Positions 8,707-23,700 of a stretch of DNA of 64,000 bases are shown in pieces (positions within the stretch are counted from its first letter, which is position 1; each line of letters begins with the position of its first letter). The position numbers were made by a program, and so were the translations under genes. This DNA comes from Mimachlamys varia (taxonomy: Eukaryota; Mollusca; Bivalvia; Pectinida; Pectinidae), in the NCBI GenBank assembly GCA_947623455.1, contig OX392541.1:6635719-6699718 (forward strand), read 5' to 3'. The notes beneath the pieces are model-generated. The model ran no database searches. It was not told the origin of the DNA and saw only the letters and a program-made list of their open reading frames with translations.

Positions 8707-11700
8707 GTACATTTTTTTTTGGATTTCCTTCTTTGCATGGAATGGCTATTAATTTTCCTTGGTCATTTGTAGAAGTCATTTCGGCAAGTATTTATTCGTG
8801 GGACGAATACAGTAAGATTAGGTTTGTTAAAGGACTCACACAACTAAATAATTTACTATATGTTATTTCTAAGCATTCAAGCTAATAACTTTAATATTTG
8901 AAGTACAACACTTGTGAAAACTACCTAAATTCACAGATGCATACATGACAAAGGCTTCAACTTCAAGGGGCATTTAATGAGGAGTTTACTGGCATATAAT
9001 TAGCTTCCTACAGGCGTCTGCTTCGGACAAACGGAAATTTACATGTCAAATTACATGTCAAACCAGTGAGATGGGACGGGAACACCCTCTGACTTTTGAC
9101 TCCATATCAATCCGCCATCACATATCAAAATCTACCAAAAGTATATATTTTTGTGAAGTTAAATATCTACAGATTTCATTCAATGCAGAATAGGTCAACA
9201 ATTACCTATCTAAATTACTCAGAATCACTGTACTTAGCCGGAACAAATTTTCAGTAGGGACTACAATCATATGAAACACTTTGTGATAGGCTGATTTAGT
9301 TGTGTGAGTCCTTTAAAGGGCCCTAAACCTTTCAGATGTTGAAATAAAGTTACCATTTGAAAGTATATACATTTCCGAGTAAAATGGTGAAGTTTGGTTG
9401 AAATTGAATAAAAAATAATGAAGAAAACCCAAGTTATTGCACCTAATGTACATTTGCAATTCAGACTTAGCACCAGAAATGTCTCGTTTCTTTTGCATAA
9501 CATTTACCTCTAGCACCTCAGTTAAGCACACACTTAGCAATTTCATATTTTGCACAAAGATCAAATACGCTTACCGCTCAACTGTTTTTGAAAAGAAATC
9601 GTGTTACCTCAGTTAATGTTAATTTTAGAGTCTCTGCAGTAATTAATTTTTATTTTAAGTATTTTTTCATTTAATTTTAACAATTAAACACACTTAGAAT
9701 TCACACATAACTTCAAACTTCCACAGAAAACATGAGTCATAAAAGGTTATCCGATATCCACCTGAACAGTTTATCTATCAATTACACCAGCTTACATTTA
9801 GCACTTCTAGGTCCCCGGGGTGCCTCAATTTTACAGAGAGAATATTGGGGGTAGGGGAGATATAATGCTATAAACGGCTTATTGTATGAGTAAACAAAGT
9901 ACACAAACACATTAAATCAATAAACAAGATGTTGAACAAAGTATATATTGTGACAGGAATAAAGTAATATCTACAATTTACTGAAAATATGGAATATAAT
10001 TTGGATTTAGCCACAAAACATGTACGTGACACATACACATATATAAACTCACATGTGCAATATTTATACAAGCTTATTATGTGATTGTTCTAGTTATTGC
10101 TTTCTTCTGACTATAAAACACACATACATTTATAATTTGCATGAAGGAAGAAGCCTGAGAATGACTAGGCAGAGTTGGAACGGGGGTTGGGGGGGGGGGG
10201 GGGGGGGGGTGAAGACAGCACACTAAATCTTTGTTCTATCAAAATTTGGATGCTAAAACCTGGTACACAAATCAGTTAAGTTTTATTAACACGCACGCAG
10301 ATTAATTATCACAGTTAATTGAACCAAACTTAATTAAAACGAGTACGAGGGTCAGTCCAACAATACAGGTTTCAACACAGGGCCAGATTTTAAATAATTT
10401 TGAAGTTTTTGTGTCAATTTAAATACTTTTACACACTGAAAAATGTGCAAAAACTCAATGACAGCGGCTGTCTTTGAAAAAGAAATATCCGGAAGCACAG
10501 AAAATATTCCATAGGTCAAGCACATGGCTAGTTCCATTAAAGGACTCACACAACTAAATAATTTACTATATGTTATTACTAAGCTTTCGAGCTAATAAAT
10601 TTAATATATGAAGTACAACACTTGTGAAAACTGCCTAAATTCACAGATGCATACATGACAAAGGCTTCAAGGGGCATTTAATGAGGAGTTTACTGGCATA
10701 TTAGCTTGCTACAGGCGTCTGCTTCAGACAACCGGAAATTTACATGTCAAACCAGTGAAATGGAACAGGAACACCCTCTGACTTTTGACCCCATATCAAT
10801 CCGCCATCACATATCAAAATCTACCAAAAGTATATATTTTTGTGAAGTTAAATATCTACAGATTTCATTCAATGCAGAATAGGTCAACAATTACCTATCT
10901 AAATTACTCAGAATCACTGTACTTAGCCGGAACAAATTTTCAGTAGGGACTACAAACGTATGAAACACTTCGTGATAGGCTGATTTAGTTGTGTGAGTCC
11001 TTAAAGAAATATTATGGGGCGAAACGTCTTCGTAAAAGTACAACTTATACATGACGGGAGTAAAAAACAAGTTTACCACACGCGATCCAGATTGTCAATA
11101 AGAACAATTCGCCTATTTTCTACATTAACAATTCACAAGATTTAAATGATGATTGACACAAAAATTACCCCTAGTCCCTACCATGCTACAGTACACTTGT
11201 ACCCTTCAGATCATAATGTAGTCCGAAGGGTTCTGACTCTATGACCCGCTAAATATTTGGACGACAGGCGGGTGCGAGAGTCAGAATTCCTACTTTAATA
11301 TAGTTAAAAGTGGAAACTTTACCGAACCCAGTTAAAAGTGGAAGTTTTACCAACCCGTGCACGGGTCACCGTTTAAGCCGTGTTTTATAATGTGAAGCAT
11401 TTCCGATCACATGTAAATTAAGTAAATCTATCAATGGAAAGAATAGATATTTTCTACTAACCTACACATTTAACCAAGTCACAGGAGGTTGTAAACAAAC
11501 TGTCGTCATCCATTTCTAAAAAATATATGTGAATTAGCTCAGTGGTAAAGCTTTCAACTATACATGTATATAGGAACCTGGAAATGGAGGCCCAGGTTCT
11601 ACCCTAGGTAGAAGCATACATACTTGCCAACCCTCCCGATTTAGGTGGGAGGCTCCCAAGTTTAGACTGCCTCTTTCGCCTCCCATTCCGTGTTTGCAAA

Positions 11701-14700
11701 AATCGTAAAATCTCCCGAATTTGAAAAACCCCAAATGCCATTAAGCTCAACCATATCACCTTAAAGGCCCAATATACGTAACTTCAGGGAAATTTTCGTC
11801 ATTCTGAAAAATTCTGAAAAAAAAATCCAGTTGATAACCATGCAAAAATAAGGCTAAAACGAAGTAAACCTGAGCGGTAACTAACAAGAAACTCTTGACA
11901 AAAAAGTCCAAAGAAGTGAAAATAATTCAGGTGGGGCCCACTTCAACAACAAACCGAAGGTAGAAGACGGTTCGAAATGGACGCGTGTTTACAAATAGCG
12001 TGTTTCAAGTGCTGCTGTACCGGTAACCGCGAAAGAATTCATCTTGAATATTGCTGATATCAGTTAATCTTAACTAAATCTATAAATATAGTATGTTATA
12101 AGGCTTGATTTTCGCTTCAAGTTTTGCCGAAAGTTACATATATTGGGCCTTTAAGTTATAATTTGTAGAGTCCTTCACTCTAGAGCTTGACACTGATTAA
12201 ATACAAAGGTTGTGCTAAGTCCAGTAATGACCCACCCTACTGATATTTGCAAAGTGGTGATGCCCTAGGGACCTGTAATTAGTAGGGGAGGGGGACTAGA
12301 TCCGGAAAGCAAGTGATCAACACACAGCCATGGCCACGGGCGTCCAGCACACATGCTCACTCAATTACCACTGGATCCTCTGACATGACCAGCAGATTAT
12401 TTATTTGTGGAAACAACTGTAAGACTTCAAAACAAACACGATATAGCTTTTCTGTATCATTTTAATCCAATTTTATTTCATTTGACACCGCTGAAAACAG
12501 GTGTATTCATGGATGGTTGCCATCTTGAATTATGTAATGTACAAAAATGGAATAAAAATCCCATAGGTAACCTTTGCGGGTTCACCATGGTATCCTGGAA
12601 AATCGCTAAATTTCGTCATTATTCCCGATTTGGTACACCGGAAGCCAATGCAGTCAACAGGACATTCAGACATAGAGTTCAACAAACGTGTCCACTTATT
12701 CTTTGAGGTTCTGATTGTCACGCTTGATCGAGCTGGCCTCGGGCAATTCAACCACACATATAAAAGTAATTATTATATTTAAAAGACATCAACACTCAGT
12801 ATATAATAATACACCTTGTTGAAATGTGAATTAAAAAAAATTGAGAAACAAGTCGAAGACAATAAACAAAAGTGCTGAGGGCTGGGTTTTTCCGAGTTTC
12901 TCTTTCGGTAGTCTTGCTAATAAAAACACTTTCATCTGTAAATATTGCTATGGCCTACCTTGCTATCTGAGTTAGCGCATCAATTACAGAATGGACCTTA
13001 GTACTTTTGTCTTGAATATATATACAAAATATTGATCATAAAATGAAAAGAAATATTAAATTTTTATTTTTCTTATATACCTAAAGTCCTTAGACAAACA
13101 AAATGGCAACACCAAAAACTCATGAATGTCGCCTATTGAGATGACAGCAATGAAAAAATTATATAGGAATAATGATAAGGAAATTGGATTTTTTTTTCTG
13201 TTTCAGCTAACTGTCAGAAAGTGGTCCTAAGTAAATGCCTGGGCTACGCCATCATTCTCGGTGCTGTGTTAGGTAAGACAAGCTGCCTTCTTAGCATTCC
13301 TAACAAATTCTGAAATGCACTGTACATGTATTTTATAATTTTAAGCATTTATTTTGAAGCGTACGTAACACAATCACTTTATCAAAATCATGGGTGTTTT
13401 AATGCCTCGCCACAAAGTGGTGTGGGGCATTAAGTGTTACCCCTGTCTGTCTATCCATCTGTCCGGATAGTTTCGCCGCATGCATTAAGGTTAGTTTTGG
13501 CCCAAGTACCAGGCCTATGGTCATGAAACTTCAAAGGCTAATACATTTTCAATTCAGTTCAATTTTATTGCTTTTTTATTCTATCCAAATAACATTGTAT
13601 GGATCGAGTTGCAAAATATATAACATTACCAAACCATTCAAAGATATATATAAAAGACACATTTCAACTAGTAGTGTTGGTTGCAGTTTTTTTTTATTAC
13701 TTAACCTCTAGGACTTTTCAATTGGTTTAGTTTCTGTGTTAAGGTCCGTCTTTGCCCAAGTACTAAGCCTATGACCATGAAAATTTATAGGCAAATACAT
13801 CTCAATGAGAAGTGTTGGTTGCAGGGTATTTTTCATCACCTTGACCTCGACCTCTGGGACTTTGGTTTAGTTTCTGCATTTAGATCAGTTGACATTGACT
13901 GCTGACAAACTTGGTTACTGACATAGCGGGAAGTAGGGCATCTGTGTTTTACAAACACATTTTCTATAGTTTCAACAATTTTTTGTCTCTCATGTTTATC
14001 AAGCTTTGTTTCTCTTACCTCATACACCCCTGAATACACATTTGAACTCTTAATAAGAATTATTATTAACTCCTCTAATTCAGAGGTTAGAACAGCTCTG
14101 TTGAAATTTCAGGAGTGAATGAGTTAAGTGATCTTAAATGTGTAATGTAAGTAATGCTGTAACACTTCATTATGATTAATTGTGCCGAAAATACAACAGA
14201 AATAAGTTGTAGAGAATACATTAAGACACTGGTGCCTGGTTAACAATACTACTTACTAGGTATGTCAGAGTACAAATTTTGCCCCTTTATATATATCAGC
14301 AAACATGATTTTGATATTTTTGGTTTAACTAGAAACTAATTGGTCACAATGTGAGAATATAAATGTAAAAATGGTCTGCTTGGGTGTGCTGATATATATA
14401 GTATATAGTTGTTGAATTATCTCCCTTGTTTCAGTCTTATTGAGCTCATAGCTGAGTGCACACATCCTATATTATTAGTCTGTCAGGTATGAAAACTGTT
14501 TTATCTTTTATGAAATTAAATGTAGTAGTAGGACAAAATGCTGAATTAGAATTATCAACACACACCACTTTCCTAAGTTTACAATATTGTATATGTGTTC
14601 CATAATTTATCTGTAACTGAAAACACTGATGCGTGATCTGCAAGAGGTGTAACAAATCAAGGTTTGGGCTAATTTTACCGTCTGAGGTGATGGATACCTA

Positions 14701-17700
14701 GCGAGCAGAAGACTGGGAATATCATTGTGCTATCCATCACTTCATTTTAGTTATTTAATTTTAAGTTTATATAGTTAAACTTTGTTATCTGGAAGAAGGA
14801 TGAGAAAACTATGAGTTATCCATGTATTTAAGCTAAATGAGTTTAAATTTGTAGTGTGAAGACTGCAGGCAGAGACCGACAAAATACATAAAAAGATGTG
14901 TTTTCAAGTTACTGTATACTAGCTAGTTCAAAATTAGAGAGTTTGACTGTTGTGAAGTAATTGAATTTTGATCTTTTCTTTCAGTCAAACTGCCTCAAAT
15001 TCTAAAGATTTTCAAAGCCAAGAGTGCTAAAGGCATCAGTTTCATCAGTGTGTTGTTCGAGTTGATAGCTGTGTCTGCCACTACTACATATGGATATGCT
15101 ATGAAATTTCCATTCAGGTTTGTCAAATTTACATATGCGAAAGAGACAACTGGTAGAGTGTATTGTCTTTAGTTCAACTGGTAAAATATGTTATATAAAA
15201 AAACTCAAGGCACATGTACACCTCTAGTTATTGTGGGGAAGGATGGGGGCTGACCAATAGCTAGGTTGATACCAATCCTTTGAATATATATGTAACATAT
15301 TAAATAGCGACACTCGATCTCAAGCTAGACAATTGTACTATTTCACGGCAGACAGATTAATTTGATGTACATAAAGAATCAAACTTGTCCATTTGTATCA
15401 ACAACAAGATGACACACACTGAACCTTCAATTTTGCTGCAACATTCAAGGGTGTAGAGAGTGAAAGTGAGTGTAACACCTGGTGTATTGAGCTTGTAGAG
15501 TAACAGTCTGTCCAGTTTATAGTCACTGAGAAAATACACCTTCGGTTAGTGTTCAGAATTGATTGAGAAACAATATCACGGTCATCAGTTGAAGACAAGT
15601 TACTTATTAAAGATTATGTAATTGGTTGGCTACTTCATGTCACATTGAAATGTTCTTGCATTCTTTTTTATGGATGATGGGTTGCTTTCATTGTCTTAGG
15701 AAAGCCCACCTACATTATACACAAAATAACTTCAACCATGTTAATTCTTCACAAAGGATCACTTTCACGAACAATGGGATTTTGCCCACAACCTGATTGA
15801 ATCCAAACTAGATGTCATGTATAGCATCCCAGCATATTCTCCTGAACAATTTCTAAGTGATTAAAAAATTCAAAAGGTCCACGGGACTGAATTATGAACT
15901 TCTTTGTGACATTTTGTAAGGGTGTGTGACAAGGTTCAGAAATGGCTCCATAACGAAGACAAGGAATTATAACACAGAAACATATTATCTCTTATTTTGT
16001 TAATAAGAACCTGCTTGACATTTTGAAATACCGCGCATGGATAAATGTGACACATACAAAAAATTACACACATTGAAATACGAAAAAATTGTGTTTTTTG
16101 GTATATTTTTTGAGCAGACTACAAGCTTTGGAGTAGTACTGTATCACACACTTTCAGTTCTTGTGCACCCAAATCCTTTTACCCGGTAATATAATTTGGC
16201 CGAATGCATATTGCAATTGAAAAATACAAATTGTATAGGCATTTTGTAGAAAATGCATTTCTGTCGTAAGCTGTTGTGTTGTCCGTAGATCCTCTCTTAC
16301 AGTTTTCAACTAATTTATCTTTCAAACTTGTTAGGCTTTATAATCATGACATGAAATTGTGTATTCCTGAATTGGAACTTCGTATCTGATGCAATTTCAG
16401 ACATTATGTAAAAAATGTCAGAACTTTTTTTCTTCAATTCCTCTAAAATTTGGTATGGTACTTCAAAAAGCTATAATATTTAACACATATTACAGGTTTT
16501 GTTAAGTTATTTCAGCTTTTTGCATAACAGCATTGCATAATTGCAATGCAAAATACAGGAATTACAGTCAACTTCGAAAATAACAAAGTTGGGAACAATA
16601 AAATTCCAGCAACAACGAAGCAAATTTAAAGTCCCGATTTTCACTCTAACTTATATATCTTATGTATTGTTTTACTGAAACATCGAAGTCTGAAATAGCG
16701 AATTAACTGAAACAACGAAGTGATTTTGCAGTCTCCATCTGAATTTTTACCTGTAATAACGAAATAATGACCTGGGTCAACAGAAATTCCAATCAAAACA
16801 AAGCTGCGTTCTGTGTTCACTTGTCTCGGTTTTGTGACAACAAGTCGCAGTGCGTTTGAATAGGTCACCTGGGTACTCACATACACGTATCAATTTAAAA
16901 TAAACTCATGTCTTTACTGATGTATGTCTTATCATTGCTTATACATAAAACCTTGCTATCGAAATCCTGATATAACAAAATGTTTTTCACAGTCCCAAGT
17001 AATTCGTTGTAAACGAAGTTGACTATGTAGAAAATGCATTTTGTCTTAAACTGTTATTTTGTCCGGAGATCTTCTCTTACAGTTTTCAACCGATATATTT
17101 CAAACTTGCTAGGCTTAATCATTAAGACACGAAGTTGTGTTTTCCTGAATGACAGTTTAATTCAACAATATTTACTAGAGTTATGGCCCTTTAGGACTTT
17201 GTATCTGATGCAGTTTTCGGATATTATGTAGACATTGTCAGAACCTTTTTTTTCAATTCCTCTAAAATTTGGTATGGTATTTCGAAAAGCTATAATATTT
17301 AACACATATTACAGGTTTTGTTAAGTTATTTCAACTTGTCGCATAACAGCATTGCATAATTGTAATTGCAAAATACAGGAATTACAGTCAACTTCGAAAA
17401 TAACGAAGTCGGGAACAACGAAATTCCGGCAACAACGAAGCAAGTTTAAAGTCCCGATTTTCACTCTAACTTATATATCTTATGTATTGTTTTACTGAAA
17501 CAACGAAGTCTGAAATAGCGAATTAACTGAAACAACGAAGTGATTTTGCAATCCCCATCCAAATTTTTACCTGTAATAACGAAATAATAACCTGGGTCGA
17601 CAGAAATTCCAATTAAAACAAAGCTGCGTTCTGTGTTCACTTGTCTCGGTTTTATGACGAGTCGGCGGTGCTTTTGAATAGGTCACCTGGGTACTCATAT

Positions 17701-20700
17701 ACACGTATCAATTTAAAATAAACTCATGTCTTTACTGATGTATGTTTTATCATGCTTATACATAAAACCTTGCTATCGAAATCCTGATATAACAGAATGT
17801 TTTTCATGGTCCCAAGTAATTCGTTATAAACGAAGTTGACTATGTAGAAAATGCAAAATGCTGTTGTTTTGTCCGATATCTTTCAAACTTGCTAGGCTTA
17901 ATCATTATGACATGAAGTTGTGTTTTCCTGAATGACAATTTTATTCAACAATATTTACTAGAGTAATGGCCCTTTAGGACTTTGTATCTGATGCAGTTTT
18001 CGGATATTATGTAGAAAGTGTAAAAACTTTCTTTGTGTTTCCGTACCATTATACTTTCGATAGGGTACGACAGGCTTAACATGCCTCCGCTTCTGGTGCT
18101 CTTGTTTGTATGTGTCACATTTATCCATGTATGGTATATTAAAATGTTAAGCTGAGTGAGGTTCTTATGAACAAAATAAGAGATAATATGTTTCTGTGTT
18201 ATAATTCCTTGTCTTTGTTACGGAGCCATTTCTGAAGAAGTTCATAATTCAAGCCCCATGGACCTTTTGAATTTTTTAAACACTGTTTCAGGAGAGTATG
18301 CTGGGATGCCATACATGACACTAAGTTTGGATTAAATCGGGTTGTGGGCAAATTCCAATTGTTCGTGAAAGAGATCCTTTCAGCTAGTTATCCCTTATTA
18401 ACAAACAAACAACTATAAAGTCAAAATGTTTTATCATGATTTTTTACATCAGATTTGCTAAGGGAGTCAAGCTATTGTATTCCATTAAAATACATTTACT
18501 TACCTGATCCCAGGACTCCAAAATAAATCACTTCTACCCATGGTTGGATTTCTTTCCTATTGGTTCTATGTAATATATTATATAAATTACACGGGTGGTA
18601 CCCTTAACAGAACCTGAAATCCTGGGGTGGGATAAATGTTTTATTAGAATAGGCCAAATCACCTGCTAATTAACCAATCAATTGAGAATTGCCCAATTTT
18701 TAATTTTTTTTGGGGGGGGGTGGAGCTGTTGGATTGCATTTAGGAATCCATCTTGTTATTTCGCTCCTACAGTAAAGAGTGAATGCTTGAATTTGATAAC
18801 CATATTGTCTCTACAAAAAATGGGAGGTAACTCTCAATTACGAACAAATAAATTTGCAACAAGATATTTCTTTGTTACACATGAATGACATCCATTTGTT
18901 ACTTGTGTCAGATATATCTGATGTTTATAGCAGAAATCTTTCTACATCTGTTGTTTCAGTTCCTATGGGGAGGGTATATTCCTGGTACTACAGACGGCGG
19001 CCATTGTGTACCTAGTCCTGTACTACAGCAGACAGCAGGCCGTCTTGTTCCTTGTGATCTACACATTGTGTATGGCTTACCTACTCTCACCAATCGTCTC
19101 CATTAAGCTGCTCTCAGTCTTCCAAAGTGTCAACATTGTTATAGTCATACTCAGTAAAGTAGGTTGATTTATTAAATGAATGGATACATGTTTTCCTTGA
19201 AAATGAGGAATGTCTGTGAACAAAAAGTCAACTTGGTTTAAACATCTCAGTATATTGTTTAAAGATATGTGGAATGTTTGAGTAATAAGGCAATATCTGC
19301 AATGCTGCAGAAAAAACCCACTAAAATGTAGTTTAAGACATATTCATGCAGTTAATATAATTATGTAATAAGAATGCAGCAGAGCTCCTGAATGGCAACA
19401 CATGCATGCATAAACAGAGTTGTTTTCCCTTGTTGCCATCCTTTGCCTTTGTTTTTTTTCATCCGGGGGTAGCCCGCCAGTGGGGAACACATCACACAAT
19501 AACATTACATCACACAATTACATTGGTTATTTCCGGAATGTTGGAAATAACCGGAAATCTTTCAGCTGATGTCTGTTGTATTGATCTCTGTCATTGCTTC
19601 AGAAAATTTTGGTTTTTTTTTGACTTGCCTACTTTAAATTATAAAAATTTTATCTCTTTCTGAACATATATATTCTCAGTTAATATCAGGAGATTTACTA
19701 TAAAGCTACGTTCTTTTAACTTAAAGGCTTTTTCCTTTGTCATGTTATAGCAAAATGAGAAAGAATCCAACATAGATTATATTGTCTTTATTTTATTTAT
19801 TATTTGATTTAAACAATTTAAAAAAAAAATTTATTTGATATTTGGCTAGTATGTACCTGGGATGGCTTGCTACAAACTTTCCTTATATCAATGAGCTTGA
19901 CCTACTTTCAAGGTCACAAGAGTCAAATATGTAAAAATCTTTAAGCAACTTCTTCTCATTAACCAAAAAGCCCAGGGTTCTAATATTTGGCCTGTAGGAT
20001 GCTGGGATGAGAGGCTACCATGTTTGTTCAAATGAAAGACCTTGACCTACTTTCAAGGTCACATGGGTCAAATGTGTAACAAATCTTTAAAGCAACTTCT
20101 TCTCAGTAACTGAAAGGCCTAGGGTGATGGTATTACGCATGTATAGCATGGTGGTATGATAGGCTACCAAGTTTGTTCAAATGAATGACCTTGACCTACT
20201 TTCAAGGTCACAGTGGTCAAATATGTTAAAATCTTTAAGAAACTTCTCAATAATTGAAGAGTCTGGGTACTGATATTTATATCATAAACAGCTAAAATTA
20301 TATACATTGTATAGTCAGATAACTGTTGAGGCCTGTTGGGCCTCTTGTTTTATTAGGTCCGTCATCATCTGTCGTGCATTGTTCTTTGTGCGTCCGTAAA
20401 CAATTTACATTTTTAACATCTTCTCAAAAACCCCTGAACCAATTTCCTGGCTAAAGATGCACCAAAATTGTGAATTATGCGGCCTTAAATCCCTAGGGGC
20501 CTGAGGTAGAGGCTAAAAGGGATCAAAATAGTAAAAATTTTAAAAATCTTCTTTCATGCCCCCCAGATTTCACATTCCCCATGGGGAGGGGTGAAGTTTA
20601 CTATAGTTTATATTATATAGGACAATGACACTTTTGGATATATTTTGTTCATTTTCAGTTGGAAAATAGTTGAAACATGGTTGGAATAATGGAATAATTA

Positions 20701-23700
20701 GCAGGACATGATGATTCAATATTGTACTCATGGTGGGATGGACCCCCTAGGAGGCTGAGGCGCGGGTCCAAAGTTTAAGCAACTTCTCCATAAACACTGA
20801 TTGGAAATCAGCCTTATTTGGTAGGAAGCATCCCTAGGTGCTCAGGATTCAAAATTGTACTAATTGAGGGACTGACCTCCTTGGGGGCTGAGGGGCGGGG
20901 CCAAAAAGAAAATATTTTATTGTGATTATCTAGATACCAATGTATCCAGGTGAGCGATACAAGCCATCTTGGCCTCTTTTTATTATTATTATGTTGTGCA
21001 CCAATCAAATCAAACACCCAAAATGCCAAATAAAAACACAGATAAAAAGTATTCTGCTATAAGTCCCTTCCATGTTTTCCAAATCATGAACAGAAGAAGA
21101 TTTTCATGTCAAATAATTGCCAAAACAAGATACTTGGCTTGAGCACAAAGTCCATGTTAGAGCACATGCAACAACGGTTTCTTGAATCCAGGGCCAGATA
21201 TTATATCCCACAAGATTTAGAGTTCATGTTCTGGTGACCTTTACATCCTTTGGACTCTCACGGCGAATTCTCTAATTGACAATGTCACCCGTATCAAATT
21301 ATTTCATAAAATATGTACTCCTATAAGCTGATCGTACTTCGGTGTTGTGTCTCACTCTGGCTAAGTGAATTGTCAACTCATAAGTCTATCCAGCAACTTG
21401 ACATGCCCTGGACTGTAGCCCTCCCCTCCTGACGGCCTCTCAGGTTAGACTGTCAAAGACCTAGTACTCTGTGGCCATCCCAGGTGTGACTGTATAAAAG
21501 ACCTATTCCAGAGTCTTCTCATGGTATAGACTAACCTATGACTACACTAGCTCGTACTTATAATTACTAATCGCCTTCGTGTGCAAAATATTGCAATGTG
21601 CATAAGTAATATCATATATCCAAAAACATCATCTGGTGTTACTTATCTGACCAATACTTCACCCTTCACCATTAACAACTTGTTTACTCCAACAACACAT
21701 CTCCCATCAACACAGCACCTAGGCTAATTAATACTTCCCAGCTGGTAAGCCTATCGTGATATATTCATCTCAATATTATATCAGCATTCTTACTTTGTTA
21801 CATTCGCCCCTTTTATACAAATAAAATATAATATATATATTAGATGTTATGCACACTACTTTGTTACACTCAGCAATATGCACACTACTTTGTTACACTC
21901 AGCAATATGCCTGTGAGTTCGACCACCTCTGCCTCTTTCCCCCATAGACAAACAAAATATACATTGCCGTTGCAAATGATTAGTAACGTTATCTTTCAAA
22001 AAAAAATTAAATCCTTATTAGCTCACCTGGTCCGAAGGACCGAGGTGAGCTAATGCCATACCGTGGCGTCCGTCGTCCGTCCGTCGTCTGTGGTGGGACT
22101 GACCCCCTAGGGGACTGAGGGGTGGGGGTCATTAAAAAAGTATTTAGCTATATTGATATTAGCGACTTTTTCTTCATAACCACCGATTTGTAATCAACCT
22201 TATTTGGTAGGAACCATCCCTAGGTGCTCAGAATTCAAAATTGTACTGTTGTTGGGACTGACCCCCTAGGGAGCTTAGGGGCGGGGCCAAAAAGGGTTAT
22301 TTAGCTATATTGGTTTAATCAACTTCTTCTCCATAACCATTGATTGGAAATGAGCCTTATTTGGCAGGAAGCATCCCTAGCTGGTCAGGATTCCAAATGG
22401 TACTCATGGTGGGACTGACCCCCAAGGGAGCTGAGGGGCGGGGCCAAAAAGAATTATTTAGCTATATTGATATTAGCGACTTCTTCTTCATAACCACTGA
22501 TTGGAAATCAGCCTTATTTGGCAGGAAGCATCCCTAGCTGCTCAACATTCAAAATTGTACTAATGGTGGGACTGACCCCCTAGGGGGTTGAGGGGCGAGC
22601 CAAAAAGAAAATATTTTATCATGATTACTTAGATACCAATGTATCCAGGTGAGGGATACAGGCCCTCTGGGCCTCTTGTTCAGTCTGCAATGTTAGCCAC
22701 TAGTCCTATGCCCATTACTAGTAAATTTTGGTTCAGACTAGTGGAAAGTCCTTGAATTTCAATACATTTGCTTTAATAAACACTGCATTTTGGTTGTCCA
22801 GACTAGTGCTTGAAAATGTCAATGTCACAGACCGCTTATTTCACATGTATGTATCACATTGTACATGTATCACATTGTACAATTTCAAAGCTATTAGATT
22901 TTAGAATCACAAGAGAAACCATGATGTATTTTAAGTAACACTAGATTCTCACTTTGATCTCATTAAACATGGGTGATATCAATGAATATGCACAGTACTG
23001 GGTGGAAAGCCAATACAACTGCAAACGTTTGTTATTCAAAGTACAATAACTCTTCTAAATATTGATAAACTTATCAAATATTGATCTTGGGCAAGATCTT
23101 GTAAATATGACGACATAAACAAATTAGTACACTGGACATTTGATTTTGTAAACCAAGCAGGTTTAATGGAAAATTTTATTTTTATCATCATAGAATTTGC
23201 TGAGTAATTTATTTTTAGCTCACCTGGCCCGAAGGGCCAAGTGAGCTTATGTGATGGTGCAGCGTCTGTCGTCCGTCCGTCCTGCGTCTGTCAACTTTTT
23301 CCTTTAAACGACTTCTTCTAAAATACTGAAAGGCCCAGTGACATGAAATTTGGCTGGTAGATTTCTTGGAAGGAGCTGAACAAAGTTTGCGAAAAAAAAT
23401 CACTTTGACCTAATTTCAAGGTCACAGGGGTCAAAAATATTGAAACCTTCAAACAACTTCTTCTAAAATACCGTCAGGCATAGAGACTTCATATTTGACC
23501 AGTAGCTTCCTTGGATGAAGCCAAATAAAGTTTGCGAAAAGAAACGACCTTGACTTATATTTAAGGTTACAGGAGTCAAATCTGTTAAAACCTTCAAATG
23601 ACTTCTTTGGAATACCAAAAGCCCTGGAAGCATGATATTTGGCTGAAATGTTCCTTGGATGAAGCCCGACAAAGTTTGCGAAAAGAAATTACCTTGACCT

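Larger units (their letters stand above)
16247..18010. repeat. Tandem duplication of about 0.8 kb, 2.2 copies
   Basis: Copies begin with TAGAAAATGCA at 16247, 17028 and 17845, giving periods of 781 and 817 bp. The third is partial. Each full unit contains one of the TIR elements at 16565-17023 and 17385-17840. The copies differ by small indels and substitutions. Confidence 0.75.
15754..18380. mobile_element. 2.6 kb structure with about 300 bp inverted arms (intron 3)
   Basis: The left arm is about 15754-16060 and the right arm about 18105-18380. They are long imperfect reverse complements. Paired words include GGATAAATGTGACACATAC, AATAAGAGATAATATG (right) against its complement (left), and GTTGTGGGCAAA against TTTGCCCACAAC. 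The interior holds a tandem duplication and two small TIR elements. No transposase frame is present. It may be a long-TIR DNA transposon derivative or a fold-back. Confidence 0.65.

Noticed and set aside
8707..8885. Extension of the MPDU1 exon 1 frame as a single-exon 95-residue protein
   Set aside because: Homology to MPDU1 stops at a good GT donor at 8707, and the rest runs into a TTAA MITE.
12407..12757. Overlapping 99- and 75-codon frames in intron 1
   Set aside because: They are on opposite strands of the same DNA, with no recognised motif and no splice or promoter context.
18885..19106. Frame overlapping exon 4 in another register
   Set aside because: The MPDU1 homology is in a different frame with proper splice sites; this is a shadow.
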